Assembly: GCA_016786615.1 (NCBI GenBank)
Contig: JAEUVX010000002.1
Span: 496,001-560,000, forward strand
Length of the DNA: 64,000 bases
From: Flavipsychrobacter sp.
GTDB lineage: Bacteria; Bacteroidota; Bacteroidia; Chitinophagales; Chitinophagaceae
Direction: 5' to 3'
Shown: in pieces, positions 1 to 7,229 of the stretch
Layout: each line of letters opens with the position of its first letter
Numbering within the stretch: the stretch's first letter is position 1
The notes under the pieces: model-generated
Seen by the model: the letters and a program-made list of their open reading frames with translations, nothing else
Database searches by the model: none
Told to the model about the DNA's origin: nothing
Made by a program: the position numbers and the translations under genes

Positions 1-2
1 GC

Positions 3-347
3 AGGCTTAGCCCTGTGCTTGGTCGCAAGCAGCAAATGATTAAGTACAAAGGCACTACAATCTATCCACCTGCGGTGTTCGATATACTCAACAATATTCC
101 TTTCATTAAAGAATATGTTGTAGAAGTATTCACCAACGAATTGGGTACTGATGAACTGCGTATTCACATCAACACACCACTACCTGTAGATGATTGTGAA
201 GCCAAACTAAAACCACTGCTGCAATCTAAACTGCGTGTGGCGCCGCTGCTCCACTTCCATAGCGGCAGCGAAATGCAGCAAATGCATTTTCCACCCAATA
301 GCCGCAAGCAGGTGAAGTTTATGGATAACAGGAAGAGTGAGATATAA
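3..347 (+). CDS. Phenylacetate-CoA ligase homologue, C-terminal part (5' end outside window)
   Basis: The reading frame is open to the left edge, so only the last 114 residues are visible. They match the small mobile C-terminal domain of the adenylate-forming phenylacetate-CoA ligase family (PaaK type): an LGRKQQMIKYKGTTIYP stretch, in which the G-R-x-x-x-x-I-K-x-K-G hinge region precedes a ferredoxin-like fold. This domain rotates over the active site between adenylation and thioesterification. A GTG at base 15 lies inside this conserved stretch and is not a real start. The gene ends 97 bases before the TetR gene. Family membership is clear; the acid substrate cannot be told from the C-terminus. 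Confidence 0.8.
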   Translation, partial: RLSPVLGRKQQMIKYKGTTIYPPAVFDILNNIPFIKEYVVEVFTNELGTDELRIHINTPLPVDDCEAKLKPLLQSKLRVAPLLHFHSGSEMQQMHFPPNSRKQVKFMDNRKSEI

Positions 348-387
348 GCACTCTTATAGTGCTATAAACAAAACCTTTAGATAAAAA

Positions 388-418
388 TTTGGCAGTATTA
401 TTTCTCACCGTACATTTG
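388..418 (+). promoter_or_regulatory. Bacteroidota promoter of the TetR gene
   Basis: TTTG at 388-391 and TACATTTG at 411-418 are separated by 19 bases, which matches the Bacteroidota -33/-7 consensus. Transcription would start near base 422, inside the palindromic operator that follows. Confidence 0.75.
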
Positions 419-420
419 TG

Positions 421-436
421 GAGTGATTAGTCAATC
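421..436. promoter_or_regulatory. Putative TetR operator, site 1
   Basis: GAGTGATTAGTCAATC sits directly downstream of the -7 element and 8 bases before the TetR start codon. Its core TGATTAGTCA (424-433) differs at one base from the perfect palindrome TGACTAGTCA. The same 16-mer with two changes recurs in front of the dehydrogenase gene at 1024-1039. Binding here would cover the transcription start, giving autorepression. Confidence 0.65.
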
Positions 437-444
437 ATAAAATA

Positions 445-1002
445 ATGGATAAACAAAAAGACATACTGAACGCCGCACTGAAACTGTTTACCGAATTCGG
501 TTTTCATGGCACACCTACCAGCAAGATAGCGCAGGAGGCAGGTGTGGCTAATGGCACATTATTCCATTATTTCAAGACAAAAGACGAATTGATTGTTGCG
601 CTGTATGTTGATATCAAGAAGCGCCTTGGCTTCTGCGTATCTAAAGACATTCAGGCCGAAGACAGCATAAAAGAAACAGCACGCAAATACTATATAGCCG
701 CATTGCATTGGGGCATAGACAATGAAACAGAGTTCCGCTACATTCAGCAATTCCTTAGCTCTCCGTACGTATCTATGATACCTGCAGAGCTTGTTGAGCA
801 AAGCCTGGCTATGATTAACATGATAAAAGAGGGCATCAAGCAGAAACTGATAAAAGTAACACCTGCAGAATATGTGATGTCTATAATCAGCAGCCATCTT
901 TATGGGGTAAATCAATACATCAATTCACAGAAGTTAAGCACGACAAAACAAAAGCAACTTATCAATGAATCTTTCGAACTGGTTTGGAAGATGATTACTT
1001 AA
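445..1002 (+). CDS. TetR/AcrR family transcriptional regulator
   Basis: A 185-residue protein with the standard TetR layout: an N-terminal helix-turn-helix (about residues 5-52, with ALKLFTEFGFHGTPTSKIAQEAGVA-type spacing ending in GTLFHYFKTKDEL) and a helical ligand-binding and dimerisation domain. Its own operator-like palindrome overlaps the predicted transcription start, and an almost identical palindrome precedes the next gene, a short-chain dehydrogenase. The simplest reading is a local repressor controlling itself, the dehydrogenase and the hydrolase at 1895. The inducer is unknown; a hydrophobic or aldehyde/ketone compound is only an inference from the neighbours. Confidence 0.88.
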   Translation: MDKQKDILNAALKLFTEFGFHGTPTSKIAQEAGVANGTLFHYFKTKDELIVALYVDIKKRLGFCVSKDIQAEDSIKETARKYYIAALHWGIDNETEFRYIQQFLSSPYVSMIPAELVEQSLAMINMIKEGIKQKLIKVTPAEYVMSIISSHLYGVNQYINSQKLSTTKQKQLINESFELVWKMIT

Positions 1003-1023
1003 TATTTTTTTGACAAAATAATA

Positions 1024-1039
1024 GAGTGACTACTCAATC
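1024..1039. promoter_or_regulatory. Putative TetR operator, site 2
   Basis: GAGTGACTACTCAATC matches the site at 421-436 at 14 of 16 bases. Core TGACTACTCA (1027-1036) is again one base from the palindrome TGACTAGTCA. A TTTG at 1009-1012 lies at -33 distance from the operator, so the site probably overlaps the -7 region of the dehydrogenase promoter. No clean TAnnTTTG is visible there. Confidence 0.62.
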
Positions 1040-1062
1040 TAATAATCTTAAAAATTAATAAA

Positions 1063-1890
1063 ATGAAAAATCAGGTAGTATTAATAACAGGTGCATCATC
1101 AGGTATAGGCAAAGAAACTGCGCGCCTGCTTTCACAAAGAGGTTACAAGGTATACGGTGCTGCTCGCCGCACAAATAAGATGAAAGAACTGGAGCAATTC
1201 GGTGTTAAGCTATTGGAAATGGACGTTACAGATGATGAGTCTATGACGGCGGGCATCACCTCTATTATCAAAAACGAAGGCAGGATAGATGTACTGGTAA
1301 ACAATGCCGGCTATGGTTCTTACGGTGCGCTGGAAGATGTACCTATCAGTGAAGCCAAGTATCAGTTTGAAGTAAACATCTTCGGCCTTGCAAGGCTTAC
1401 CCAATTGGTACTGCCTTATATGCGCCAACAGCACAGCGGTCGCATCATCAATATATCATCTATCGGTGGCCGCATAGGCGAACCACATGGTGCATGGTAT
1501 CATGCAACCAAGTTTGCTGTAGAAGGCCTTAGCGATAGCCTGCGCATGGAACTGAAAGAGTTTGGGATAGACGTAGTAGTCATACAACCGGGTGCTATCA
1601 AAACAGAATGGGCAGGCATAGCACGCGAAAAAATGTTGCAGACATCGGGCAATACCGCATATAGCGACCTCACACAGAAACACGCCTCGATGTTCGAAAA
1701 AGCGGATGGCAAAATGGGTAGCGATCCTGTAGTAATTGCACGTACCATAGAAAAAGCCGTTACTGCATCTAAGCCTAAAACAAGGTATGCTGCCGGCTCG
1801 GGCGCTAAACCAATACTGATTGCACGCAGCATCTTGTCAGACCGTATGTTCGATAACCTGATGCTCGGTATGATTAACCGTTTATCATAA
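1063..1890 (+). CDS. Short-chain dehydrogenase/reductase (SDR), classical type
   Basis: A 275-residue NAD(P)-dependent oxidoreductase of the classical SDR family. Visible motifs: the dinucleotide-binding TGASSGIG (residues 9-16), NNAG (about 81-84), a catalytic Ser in ISSIGG, and the YHATK catalytic Tyr-Lys pair, followed by PGAIKTEW. An ARR sequence after the second beta-strand suggests NADP(H) preference. The substrate is not determinable. It is followed by the metallo-hydrolase with only 4 bases between them and is preceded by a TetR-type operator, so the two are probably co-transcribed and induced together. Confidence 0.9.
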   Translation: MKNQVVLITGASSGIGKETARLLSQRGYKVYGAARRTNKMKELEQFGVKLLEMDVTDDESMTAGITSIIKNEGRIDVLVNNAGYGSYGALEDVPISEAKYQFEVNIFGLARLTQLVLPYMRQQHSGRIINISSIGGRIGEPHGAWYHATKFAVEGLSDSLRMELKEFGIDVVVIQPGAIKTEWAGIAREKMLQTSGNTAYSDLTQKHASMFEKADGKMGSDPVVIARTIEKAVTASKPKTRYAAGSGAKPILIARSILSDRMFDNLMLGMINRLS

Positions 1891-1894
1891 ACCT

Positions 1895-3010
1895 ATGCGC
1901 ATCCTTAAACGTATCGCGTTAACACTATTATTCACCCTCTCGGGTTTAACTTTAGTTACTATTATTTATATGCAGAAAGCAATATTTGGCAAAACACCAT
2001 CAGGTGCTCGTCTCGAAAGGATAAAACAGTCGCCTAATTATCGCGATGGCAAGTTTCAGAACCTCAGCCATACGCCCGACCTTGCAGAGGGTGTCAGCTA
2101 CTACAGGGTGATGAAAGATTTCTTCTTTGATAAAGACAAGCGGAATACGCCGAAGGATATTATCCCGACAAAAAAAACAGATTTGCACAGCCTGCCTGCA
2201 GATACAAATGTGCTGGTATGGTTTGGCCACTCGTCTTACTACATACAGATAGATGGTAAACGTATATTGGTTGACCCCGTACTGAGTGGCAGTGCATCGC
2301 CTGTCAGTTTTACTACCAAGAGCTTTAAAGGCAGTGACGCATATACTGTAGAAGATTTTCCGCCGATAGATTACCTATTCATAACACACGACCACTACGA
2401 CCATCTTGATTATGAAACCATCATGAAGCTGAAGCCGAAAGTTGGTAAAATTATTATGGGGCTTGGTGTAGGCGAGCATTTCGAGCATTGGGGTTTCGAT
2501 ACATCAACAATCATTGAACGCGATTGGCATGAAACAGTAACGCTCGATAACGGTTTTACCATGCACACCACACCTGGCAGGCACTTTTCAGGCAGGGGCT
2601 TTAAACGCAATCAGTCTTTGTGGATGTCTTATGTTTTGCAGACACCATCTGTGAAGATATTTTTGGGTGGAGACTCAGGCTACGATACACACTTCGAAGT
2701 AATAGGCAAGCAACACGGTCCATTCGATTTTGTACTACTGGAATGTGGTCAATACCACCCATACTGGAAGTACATACACATGATGCCTGAAGAAGTAGTA
2801 CAGGCGGCGATAGACCTGAAAGCAAAAACACTGATGCCTGTACACTGGTCTAAATTCAGCCTTGCCCTGCATGCTTGGGATGAGCCTATCACACGAGCCT
2901 TAGCAGAAGGCAGGAAAAAGAATATGCCGATGGTTACCCCGATGATAGGGCAAATAGTAACCCTGCAAGGCGATAATCAACACCATCCTTGGTGGGAGGG
3001 TGTTAAATAA
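1895..3010 (+). CDS. Metallo-beta-lactamase-fold hydrolase, membrane-anchored
   Basis: A 371-residue protein with an N-terminal hydrophobic segment (about residues 5-27) and a metallo-beta-lactamase fold resembling the UlaG/NAPE-PLD branch. Metal-ligand motifs seen are FGHSSYY, DPVLSG, THDHYDHLD (the HxHxDH signature), GRHFSGRG, GGDSGYD and a final MPVHWSKF histidine. NAPE-PLD relatives cleave phospholipid-like phosphodiesters, but the substrate here is open. It lies 4 bases after the dehydrogenase and is likely in the same TetR-controlled transcript. The membrane segment points to action at the inner membrane or in the periplasm. Confidence 0.82.
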   Translation: MRILKRIALTLLFTLSGLTLVTIIYMQKAIFGKTPSGARLERIKQSPNYRDGKFQNLSHTPDLAEGVSYYRVMKDFFFDKDKRNTPKDIIPTKKTDLHSLPADTNVLVWFGHSSYYIQIDGKRILVDPVLSGSASPVSFTTKSFKGSDAYTVEDFPPIDYLFITHDHYDHLDYETIMKLKPKVGKIIMGLGVGEHFEHWGFDTSTIIERDWHETVTLDNGFTMHTTPGRHFSGRGFKRNQSLWMSYVLQTPSVKIFLGGDSGYDTHFEVIGKQHGPFDFVLLECGQYHPYWKYIHMMPEEVVQAAIDLKAKTLMPVHWSKFSLALHAWDEPITRALAEGRKKNMPMVTPMIGQIVTLQGDNQHHPWWEGVK

Positions 3011-3045
3011 ATACCATAAAACATAAATAATATGTATATTTGCAG

Positions 3046-3240
3046 TAGCAATTTATCGCTGATTACCTGCTCTTTGACATACCGTTCCTTTATCACCAAC
3101 AGTTAATATTGTTGCAGTATTTACAACTGTGTAAAACTGCAACAAACTGCAACAAAATATCAACGCATCTAAAATAAACCTGTTTATCAGGCAGTTATAA
3201 GACAATAAAAAACGGCCCCGATGTTTCGGAGCCGTTTTTG
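3046..3240 (+). ncRNA. Candidate small RNA in the intergenic region before the rny terminator
   Basis: This gap between two convergent genes holds a -7-like TATATTTG at 3035-3042, a strong hairpin at 3111-3143 (13 base pairs with one bulged A at 3119 and a six-base loop) and an intrinsic terminator at 3207-3239 that works on the plus strand too. Together they would give a transcript of about 195 nucleotides. No clear -33 TTG is present, so the promoter is weak evidence. The hairpin arms are GTTGCAGT (3111-3118) and ACTGCAAC (3136-3143), extended by TTTAC and GTAAA. It may instead be an untranslated tail of the hydrolase mRNA. Confidence 0.35.
3207..3239. terminator. Bidirectional intrinsic terminator between the hydrolase and rny
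   Basis: ACGGC-C-CCG and CGG-A-GCCGT arms with a short loop, flanked by an A-run on the left and a T-run on the right, so it can end minus-strand rny transcripts and plus-strand transcripts. Confidence 0.85.
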
Positions 3241-3259
3241 TTATCGTTTGTTGCAACAA

Positions 3260-4834
3260 TTAGCGGGCAATGTTCACCGCACGCAGTTCACGTATTACGG
3301 TTACTTTCACTTGTCCCGGGTATTGCATTTCCTTCTGTATTTTGTCTGCAATCTCGAAAGAGAGGCGTGTGCTGTCTGCATCCGTTACTTTCTCTGCTTC
3401 CACTATTACACGCAGTTCACGGCCAGCTTGTATAGCGTATGCTTTCTCAACACCATTGTAGGCCATTGCCAATGCTTCCAGATCTTTGATACGTTGCAGG
3501 TAGCTTTGCATCATCTCGCGGCGTGCACCCGGCCTTGCACCACTTATAGCATCACAAGCCTGTACTATCGGACTGATGATATAAGCCATTTCCATTTCAT
3601 CGTGGTGGGCACCTATTGCATTTACGATGGCTGCATGTTCGCCACATTTCTCAGCCAGCTTAGCACCCAGCAATGCGTGGCTCAATTCTGTTTCTTCATC
3701 AGGCACTTTACCAATATCGTGGAGAAGGCCGGCACGTTTAGCCAATTTAACCACCTTCTGCCCAAGACCTAACTCTGCTGCCATGATACCGCAAAGGTTG
3801 GCAGTTTCTTTAGAGTGCATCAACAGGTTTTGGCCATAAGAAGAACGGAAACGCATCTTACCTACCATACGCACCAGGTCTTTGTGCAAGCCGTGAACAC
3901 CAAGTTCTATAATAGTACGTTCACCTATTTCCAGTACCTGTTCTTCCAGTTGTTTTTTGGTTTTCTCAACCACTTCTTCAATACGTGCCGGGTGTATGCG
4001 GCCATCCTGTACAAGACGTTGCAGCGATAGGCGTGCTACCTCGCGACGCAGCGGGTCGAAACAACTCAGTACAATAGCTTCAGGGGTATCGTCTATTATC
4101 AAATCAACACCTGTTGCTGCTTCCAACGCGCGGATGTTACGACCCTCACGGCCAATGATTTGACCTTTGATTTCATCACTTTCCAGGTTAAATACAGTGA
4201 TGGCATTTTCGATAGTCTGCTCAGCACCTGTACGCTGTATAGTCTGGATGATGATTTTCTTAGCTTCTTTAGATGCGTTTTGTTTCGCCTCTTCCATTAT
4301 CTCTTTCACATGAGCCATAGCAGCAGTGCGTGCTTCTTCCTTCACAGCCTCCATCAGCTCAGCCTTCGCTTCGTCAGCACTAAGGTTAGCTACTTTTTCC
4401 AAGCGTTTGATGTGTTCTTCCTGATGGCGTTCCAGTTCGCTGCGTTTAATGTTTACAGCTTCCAGTTGCGCATCCAGTTTTTCTTTCAGTTGCTGGTTTT
4501 CGTTCGTCTGCTTTTGCAGCGCAGCGTTCTTATCGTTTACGCTTTGTTGTTGTTGCTTTACTCGTGCTTCGGCTTCGGTTATCTTCTGGCTGCGTTGCAG
4601 TACATCTTTTTCATGCTCACTCTTTAATTGCAGGAAGTGTTCTTTTGCCTCTAAAACTTTCTTTTCTTTGATTGTGTCTGCATGAGATTTTGCGTCTTCT
4701 ATCAGTTTCTTAGCTTGTTGTTCTGCCTCTTCTACTTGTTTCTGAGTGTTTTTTGCAAATACCAGTTTACCTAAAAAGATACCTATTAATATAGCCGCTA
4801 CCGCCACGACGGCAACGATGATTGTTGAGTCCAT
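3260..4834 (-). CDS. rny: Ribonuclease Y
   Basis: A 524-residue endoribonuclease that starts mRNA decay at the membrane. Domain order: an N-terminal transmembrane helix (residues 4-25), a long coiled coil rich in Glu, Lys and Gln (about 28-200), a KH RNA-binding domain with [11 protein letters not shown] (about 228-240), and an HD hydrolase domain with LLHDIGK and AIGAHHDE. Length is as expected for the family. The coding strand is opposite to both neighbours, and the gene ends 21 bases before a strong terminator. The start is ATG at 4834, directly before the membrane helix. Confidence 0.96.
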   Translation of the reverse strand: MDSTIIVAVVAVAAILIGIFLGKLVFAKNTQKQVEEAEQQAKKLIEDAKSHADTIKEKKVLEAKEHFLQLKSEHEKDVLQRSQKITEAEARVKQQQQSVNDKNAALQKQTNENQQLKEKLDAQLEAVNIKRSELERHQEEHIKRLEKVANLSADEAKAELMEAVKEEARTAAMAHVKEIMEEAKQNASKEAKKIIIQTIQRTGAEQTIENAITVFNLESDEIKGQIIGREGRNIRALEAATGVDLIIDDTPEAIVLSCFDPLRREVARLSLQRLVQDGRIHPARIEEVVEKTKKQLEEQVLEIGERTIIELGVHGLHKDLVRMVGKMRFRSSYGQNLLMHSKETANLCGIMAAELGLGQKVVKLAKRAGLLHDIGKVPDEETELSHALLGAKLAEKCGEHAAIVNAIGAHHDEMEMAYIISPIVQACDAISGARPGARREMMQSYLQRIKDLEALAMAYNGVEKAYAIQAGRELRVIVEAEKVTDADSTRLSFEIADKIQKEMQYPGQVKVTVIRELRAVNIAR

Positions 4835-5035
4835 AATGTTGTTTAACTTTTAGTCCGTTTATTAATTCCATTTCAGTCGGCCTTTTCCTTCTATTACTTA
4901 TATATATTATTATAATAATATGGTTTGGCTGCTTTAGCCTGCTAAGTTAAGAAAAGATTTCGGTAAAGGAAATGGAGCAAGCTGTATCCTATTATCGCTT
5001 TAACACCGTAATATTGTGGCGTTTAGCTGATTATA

Positions 5036-5821
5036 ATGATATTATCATATGCTTATTGCAACGTATCTGTTCTGCCCATGAGGGGTGAACCGAGTCACTG
5101 CTCGGAACAGGTAAACCAGATGCTTTATGGCGAACGTTGCGAAATATTGGAGATAAATGAGAAGGATTGGGCAAAAATACGTTGCGAATGGGATGGTTAT
5201 GAAGGTTGGTGCCGGTTCGGGCAGCTTTCTATGATTCCACTAAAGGAATACCGGAAACACCCCAAAGCTGTGGCCTTTTCACTTGGCAGCAAATTGACAT
5301 ATGAGCAAGGTGAGCAATGGATGCCACTTGGCAGCGACCTGTTTGGTATAAAAGGCGGCAGAGCACCTTTAAATCTGCCAGCAGCTAAATACAAAGGGAA
5401 GCGATTAAGACACGATAAAATGGTGCTGGATGCGGAAACGTTGAAACAAATGGCGTTGAAATACCTTCACGCTCCATACTTGTGGGGCGGCAGAACTGTT
5501 TCGGGTATAGATTGTTCAGGACTTACACAAATGGCATTCAAACTATGCGGGATGGCGATACCCCGAGATGCCGGCCAACAGGCAAATGAAGGTGAGACAG
5601 TTGATTTTTTGCAACATGCCCGTTGTGGCGACCTGGCTTTTTTCAACAATGCTGATGGTAAAATTGTACACGTAGGTTTACTGTTGGACCATGATACTAT
5701 CATACATGCTACGGAAACAAGCGGACGGGTAGTTATTGACCGTATAGACCAAGGGGGTATCATCAGCGTAACACTGCGAAAGCGCACGCATCATCTGAGG
5801 CTTGTAAAACGCCTGTTTTAA
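5036..5821 (+). CDS. NlpC/P60 (C40) cysteine peptidase with SH3-like N-terminus, cytoplasmic
   Basis: A 261-residue peptidase. An SH3-like half (about 1-120) is followed by the NlpC/P60 domain with catalytic Cys160 in GIDCSGL, His212 in IVHVG and a third polar residue His224 in IIHATE. No signal peptide or lipobox is seen, which fits relatives such as YkfC/dipeptidyl-peptidase VI that trim imported muropeptides by cutting gamma-D-Glu-diaminopimelate bonds during cell-wall recycling. Stop codons of this gene and the convergent gene at 5825 are 3 bases apart. A TAATATTG at 5009-5016 may be its -7 element. Confidence 0.88.
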   Translation: MILSYAYCNVSVLPMRGEPSHCSEQVNQMLYGERCEILEINEKDWAKIRCEWDGYEGWCRFGQLSMIPLKEYRKHPKAVAFSLGSKLTYEQGEQWMPLGSDLFGIKGGRAPLNLPAAKYKGKRLRHDKMVLDAETLKQMALKYLHAPYLWGGRTVSGIDCSGLTQMAFKLCGMAIPRDAGQQANEGETVDFLQHARCGDLAFFNNADGKIVHVGLLLDHDTIIHATETSGRVVIDRIDQGGIISVTLRKRTHHLRLVKRLF

Positions 5822-5824
5822 ATA

Positions 5825-6919
5825 CTAATCGCTGTACTCTGTGCCTTTGTTATAAATGCGGAACATATTCATCCCTATCTGGTATTTCAGAACATCGTAA
5901 CTCAGCTCCCAGTTTTCTAGTTCTGCATTCGTAACATCATATATCTCTCCCTCTGTAAAAAGGCGCAACATCCCCATCCTGTTGATGTAAGCAATAGAAT
6001 TGTATTGCATGACATATTTTTCGGGGTAGTAGCTTTCCAGTGTATAAACATTGCCTTTATAAAAAACCTTGAAATAGCCGCTCTGGTCGCGATATGAAAC
6101 CATATTGTCTGCCACGCGTACATCCTGCGGCGTGAAAAACCCTATACTGCGTACACTGTCTTCATAAAACACTTTAAAATAACCGTCATTAGAGACGAAT
6201 GCTACAACATTATCTCCTGCCTGATAACTTATCGGCGGAAAGTCTTCTACTACAAAAGTTTGCCCGCTATGGAAAATTTTAAACTGCCTGTTTATATCTA
6301 AATATGCAACTGTGTTACGTCCTACTTCAAAGCTGCTGACAGCATAATTTTCCTGCTCCAGTATCTCTCCTTTATAAAATATTCTGAACTGGTTAGCGTA
6401 ATTATCATAAGCTACTATATTGTCAGACACTTTTATTACCTCTAACGGATTACCTGCCAGAAAGCCCTCTATAGGATATACCTGGCCATTGTAATATGCT
6501 TTATACTCACTTCTCACTCCATCGAAAAACAGTATGACGCTATCGCCCATATAATATTGAGAGCAAAACGTTGACAGGTTTTTTACATTGCCTTTATCAA
6601 AAACATTCAATGATTTATTGTTCATGAATGTCACCAGATTATCCGACACTTTGAACTCATTGGTAAATCCGATATTGACGGTCTTCACCCCCCCTGCATA
6701 GTAAATCTTAAATGATCGGGAATTATCCAAATATGGTATCGCTACCCTTCCTATTTTCACTTCAATCGGGGTTAGGTAATCTACCTTTCTTATCATACCC
6801 TTATCCCAAACCATAACCTGATTCTGCATATTGACATAGTATGACAACTGGGCATGAGCAGAATAACTAAAACTAACTAGGAACAACACAATGAATAAGG
6901 CTCGGGACATATGAAGCAT
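5825..6919 (-). CDS. Secreted protein of tandem 35-residue repeats
   Basis: A 364-residue protein with a signal peptide ending near AHAQ (residue 24); a second ATG at residue 4 (6910) is an alternative start. The mature part is almost wholly repeats. From residue 27 the units are 35, 35, 33, 40, 35, 35, 35, 35 and 35 residues, then a partial unit of 20. A typical unit reads AYxDxxxxFKVFYKG, then an acidic/aromatic stretch, then a VxDNxV end. The alternating hydrophobic pattern suggests short beta-strands, as in a propeller or solenoid. I recognise no named family and no catalytic motif. No T9SS sorting domain is present. A periplasmic or surface role is inferred only from the signal peptide. 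Confidence 0.75.
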   Translation of the reverse strand: MLHMSRALFIVLFLVSFSYSAHAQLSYYVNMQNQVMVWDKGMIRKVDYLTPIEVKIGRVAIPYLDNSRSFKIYYAGGVKTVNIGFTNEFKVSDNLVTFMNNKSLNVFDKGNVKNLSTFCSQYYMGDSVILFFDGVRSEYKAYYNGQVYPIEGFLAGNPLEVIKVSDNIVAYDNYANQFRIFYKGEILEQENYAVSSFEVGRNTVAYLDINRQFKIFHSGQTFVVEDFPPISYQAGDNVVAFVSNDGYFKVFYEDSVRSIGFFTPQDVRVADNMVSYRDQSGYFKVFYKGNVYTLESYYPEKYVMQYNSIAYINRMGMLRLFTEGEIYDVTNAELENWELSYDVLKYQIGMNMFRIYNKGTEYSD

Positions 6920-6939
6920 TTAGCTCACTAAAATAAAAT

Positions 6940-6996
6940 AAAAAAGCCGACCTGAGAACAGGCCAGCCCCTATAAACCCTATCACTATGAAAACTT
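6940..6996 (-). ncRNA. Candidate small RNA, copy 1 (about 57 nt)
   Basis: A minus-strand promoter with TTTG (7031-7028) and TAATTTTG (7007-7000) separated by 20 bases predicts a start at about 6996. That is exactly the edge of a 51-base block (6946-6996) repeated at 7063-7113. The unit ends in a 9-base-pair hairpin with two G-U pairs and a TTCT loop, followed by six T on the minus strand. It carries no open reading frame on its own strand. Confidence 0.62.
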
Positions 6997-7113
6997 TTAC
7001 AAAATTAAATATTGATTAAATTTTACCCAAAAAGTTTTTTCAATATGGCTATAAATAAAAAAGCCAGCCTGAGAACAGGCCAGCCCCTATAAACCCTATC
7101 ACCATGAAAACTT
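6946..7113. repeat. Direct repeat of 51 bases (6946-6996 and 7063-7113), 117 bases apart
   Basis: The two copies agree at 48 of 51 bases. Identity stops abruptly at both ends, and the sequence between copies is unrelated. On the minus strand each copy forms a terminator hairpin preceded by a conserved stretch containing GATAGGGTTTATAGGGG. Two of the three differences fall inside the hairpin stem and keep the pairing by exchanging G-C with G-U. This whole 310-base gap (6920-7229) is accounted for by the two units and their promoters. Confidence 0.9.
7000..7031 (-). promoter_or_regulatory. Promoter of small RNA copy 1
   Basis: On the minus strand TTTG (7031-7028), 20 bases, TAATTTTG (7007-7000). 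Both boxes and the spacing match the Bacteroidota consensus. Confidence 0.68.
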
Positions 7114-7157
7114 CTTATAATAAAACGCCGAAGCGCAATATGGTATCAGATTTCTTA
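7057..7157 (-). ncRNA. Candidate small RNA, copy 2 (about 100 nt)
   Basis: A minus-strand promoter at 7191-7161 lies between the end of infC and the second repeat copy. A start near 7157 and the hairpin-plus-six-T terminator at 7085-7057 define a transcript of about 100 nucleotides. Its 3' half is the repeated 51-base block; its 5' part is unique. Readthrough from infC would also end here, so the same hairpin serves as the infC terminator. Confidence 0.55.
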
Positions 7158-7160
7158 ATG

Positions 7161-7191
7161 CAAAGGTAAGAATCGTTTCATTTTAAAACAA
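7161..7191 (-). promoter_or_regulatory. Promoter of small RNA copy 2
   Basis: On the minus strand TTG (7191-7189), 20 bases, TACCTTTG (7168-7161). It lies downstream of the infC stop codon and points away from it, so it cannot serve infC. Confidence 0.68.
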
Positions 7192-7229
7192 GTATCTTAA
7201 AAAAAAATCTTACCTGAGTTAATATATTA

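Noticed and set aside
3136-3157. Direct repeat of ACTGCAACAAA
   Set aside because: Two adjacent copies next to the hairpin at 3111-3143; too short to interpret beyond the hairpin arm itself.
4160-4627. 155-codon plus-strand frame inside rny
   Set aside because: Antisense to a clearly coding RNase Y, and rich in Phe, Leu, Cys and Ser as expected from an antisense of lysine/glutamate-rich coiled coil.
6987-7169. Two tiny plus-strand frames starting ATGAAAACTT, one in each repeat (6987-7019 and 7104-7169)
   Set aside because: They share only the first few codons and then differ completely. The repeat's conservation follows the minus-strand hairpin, not codon positions.
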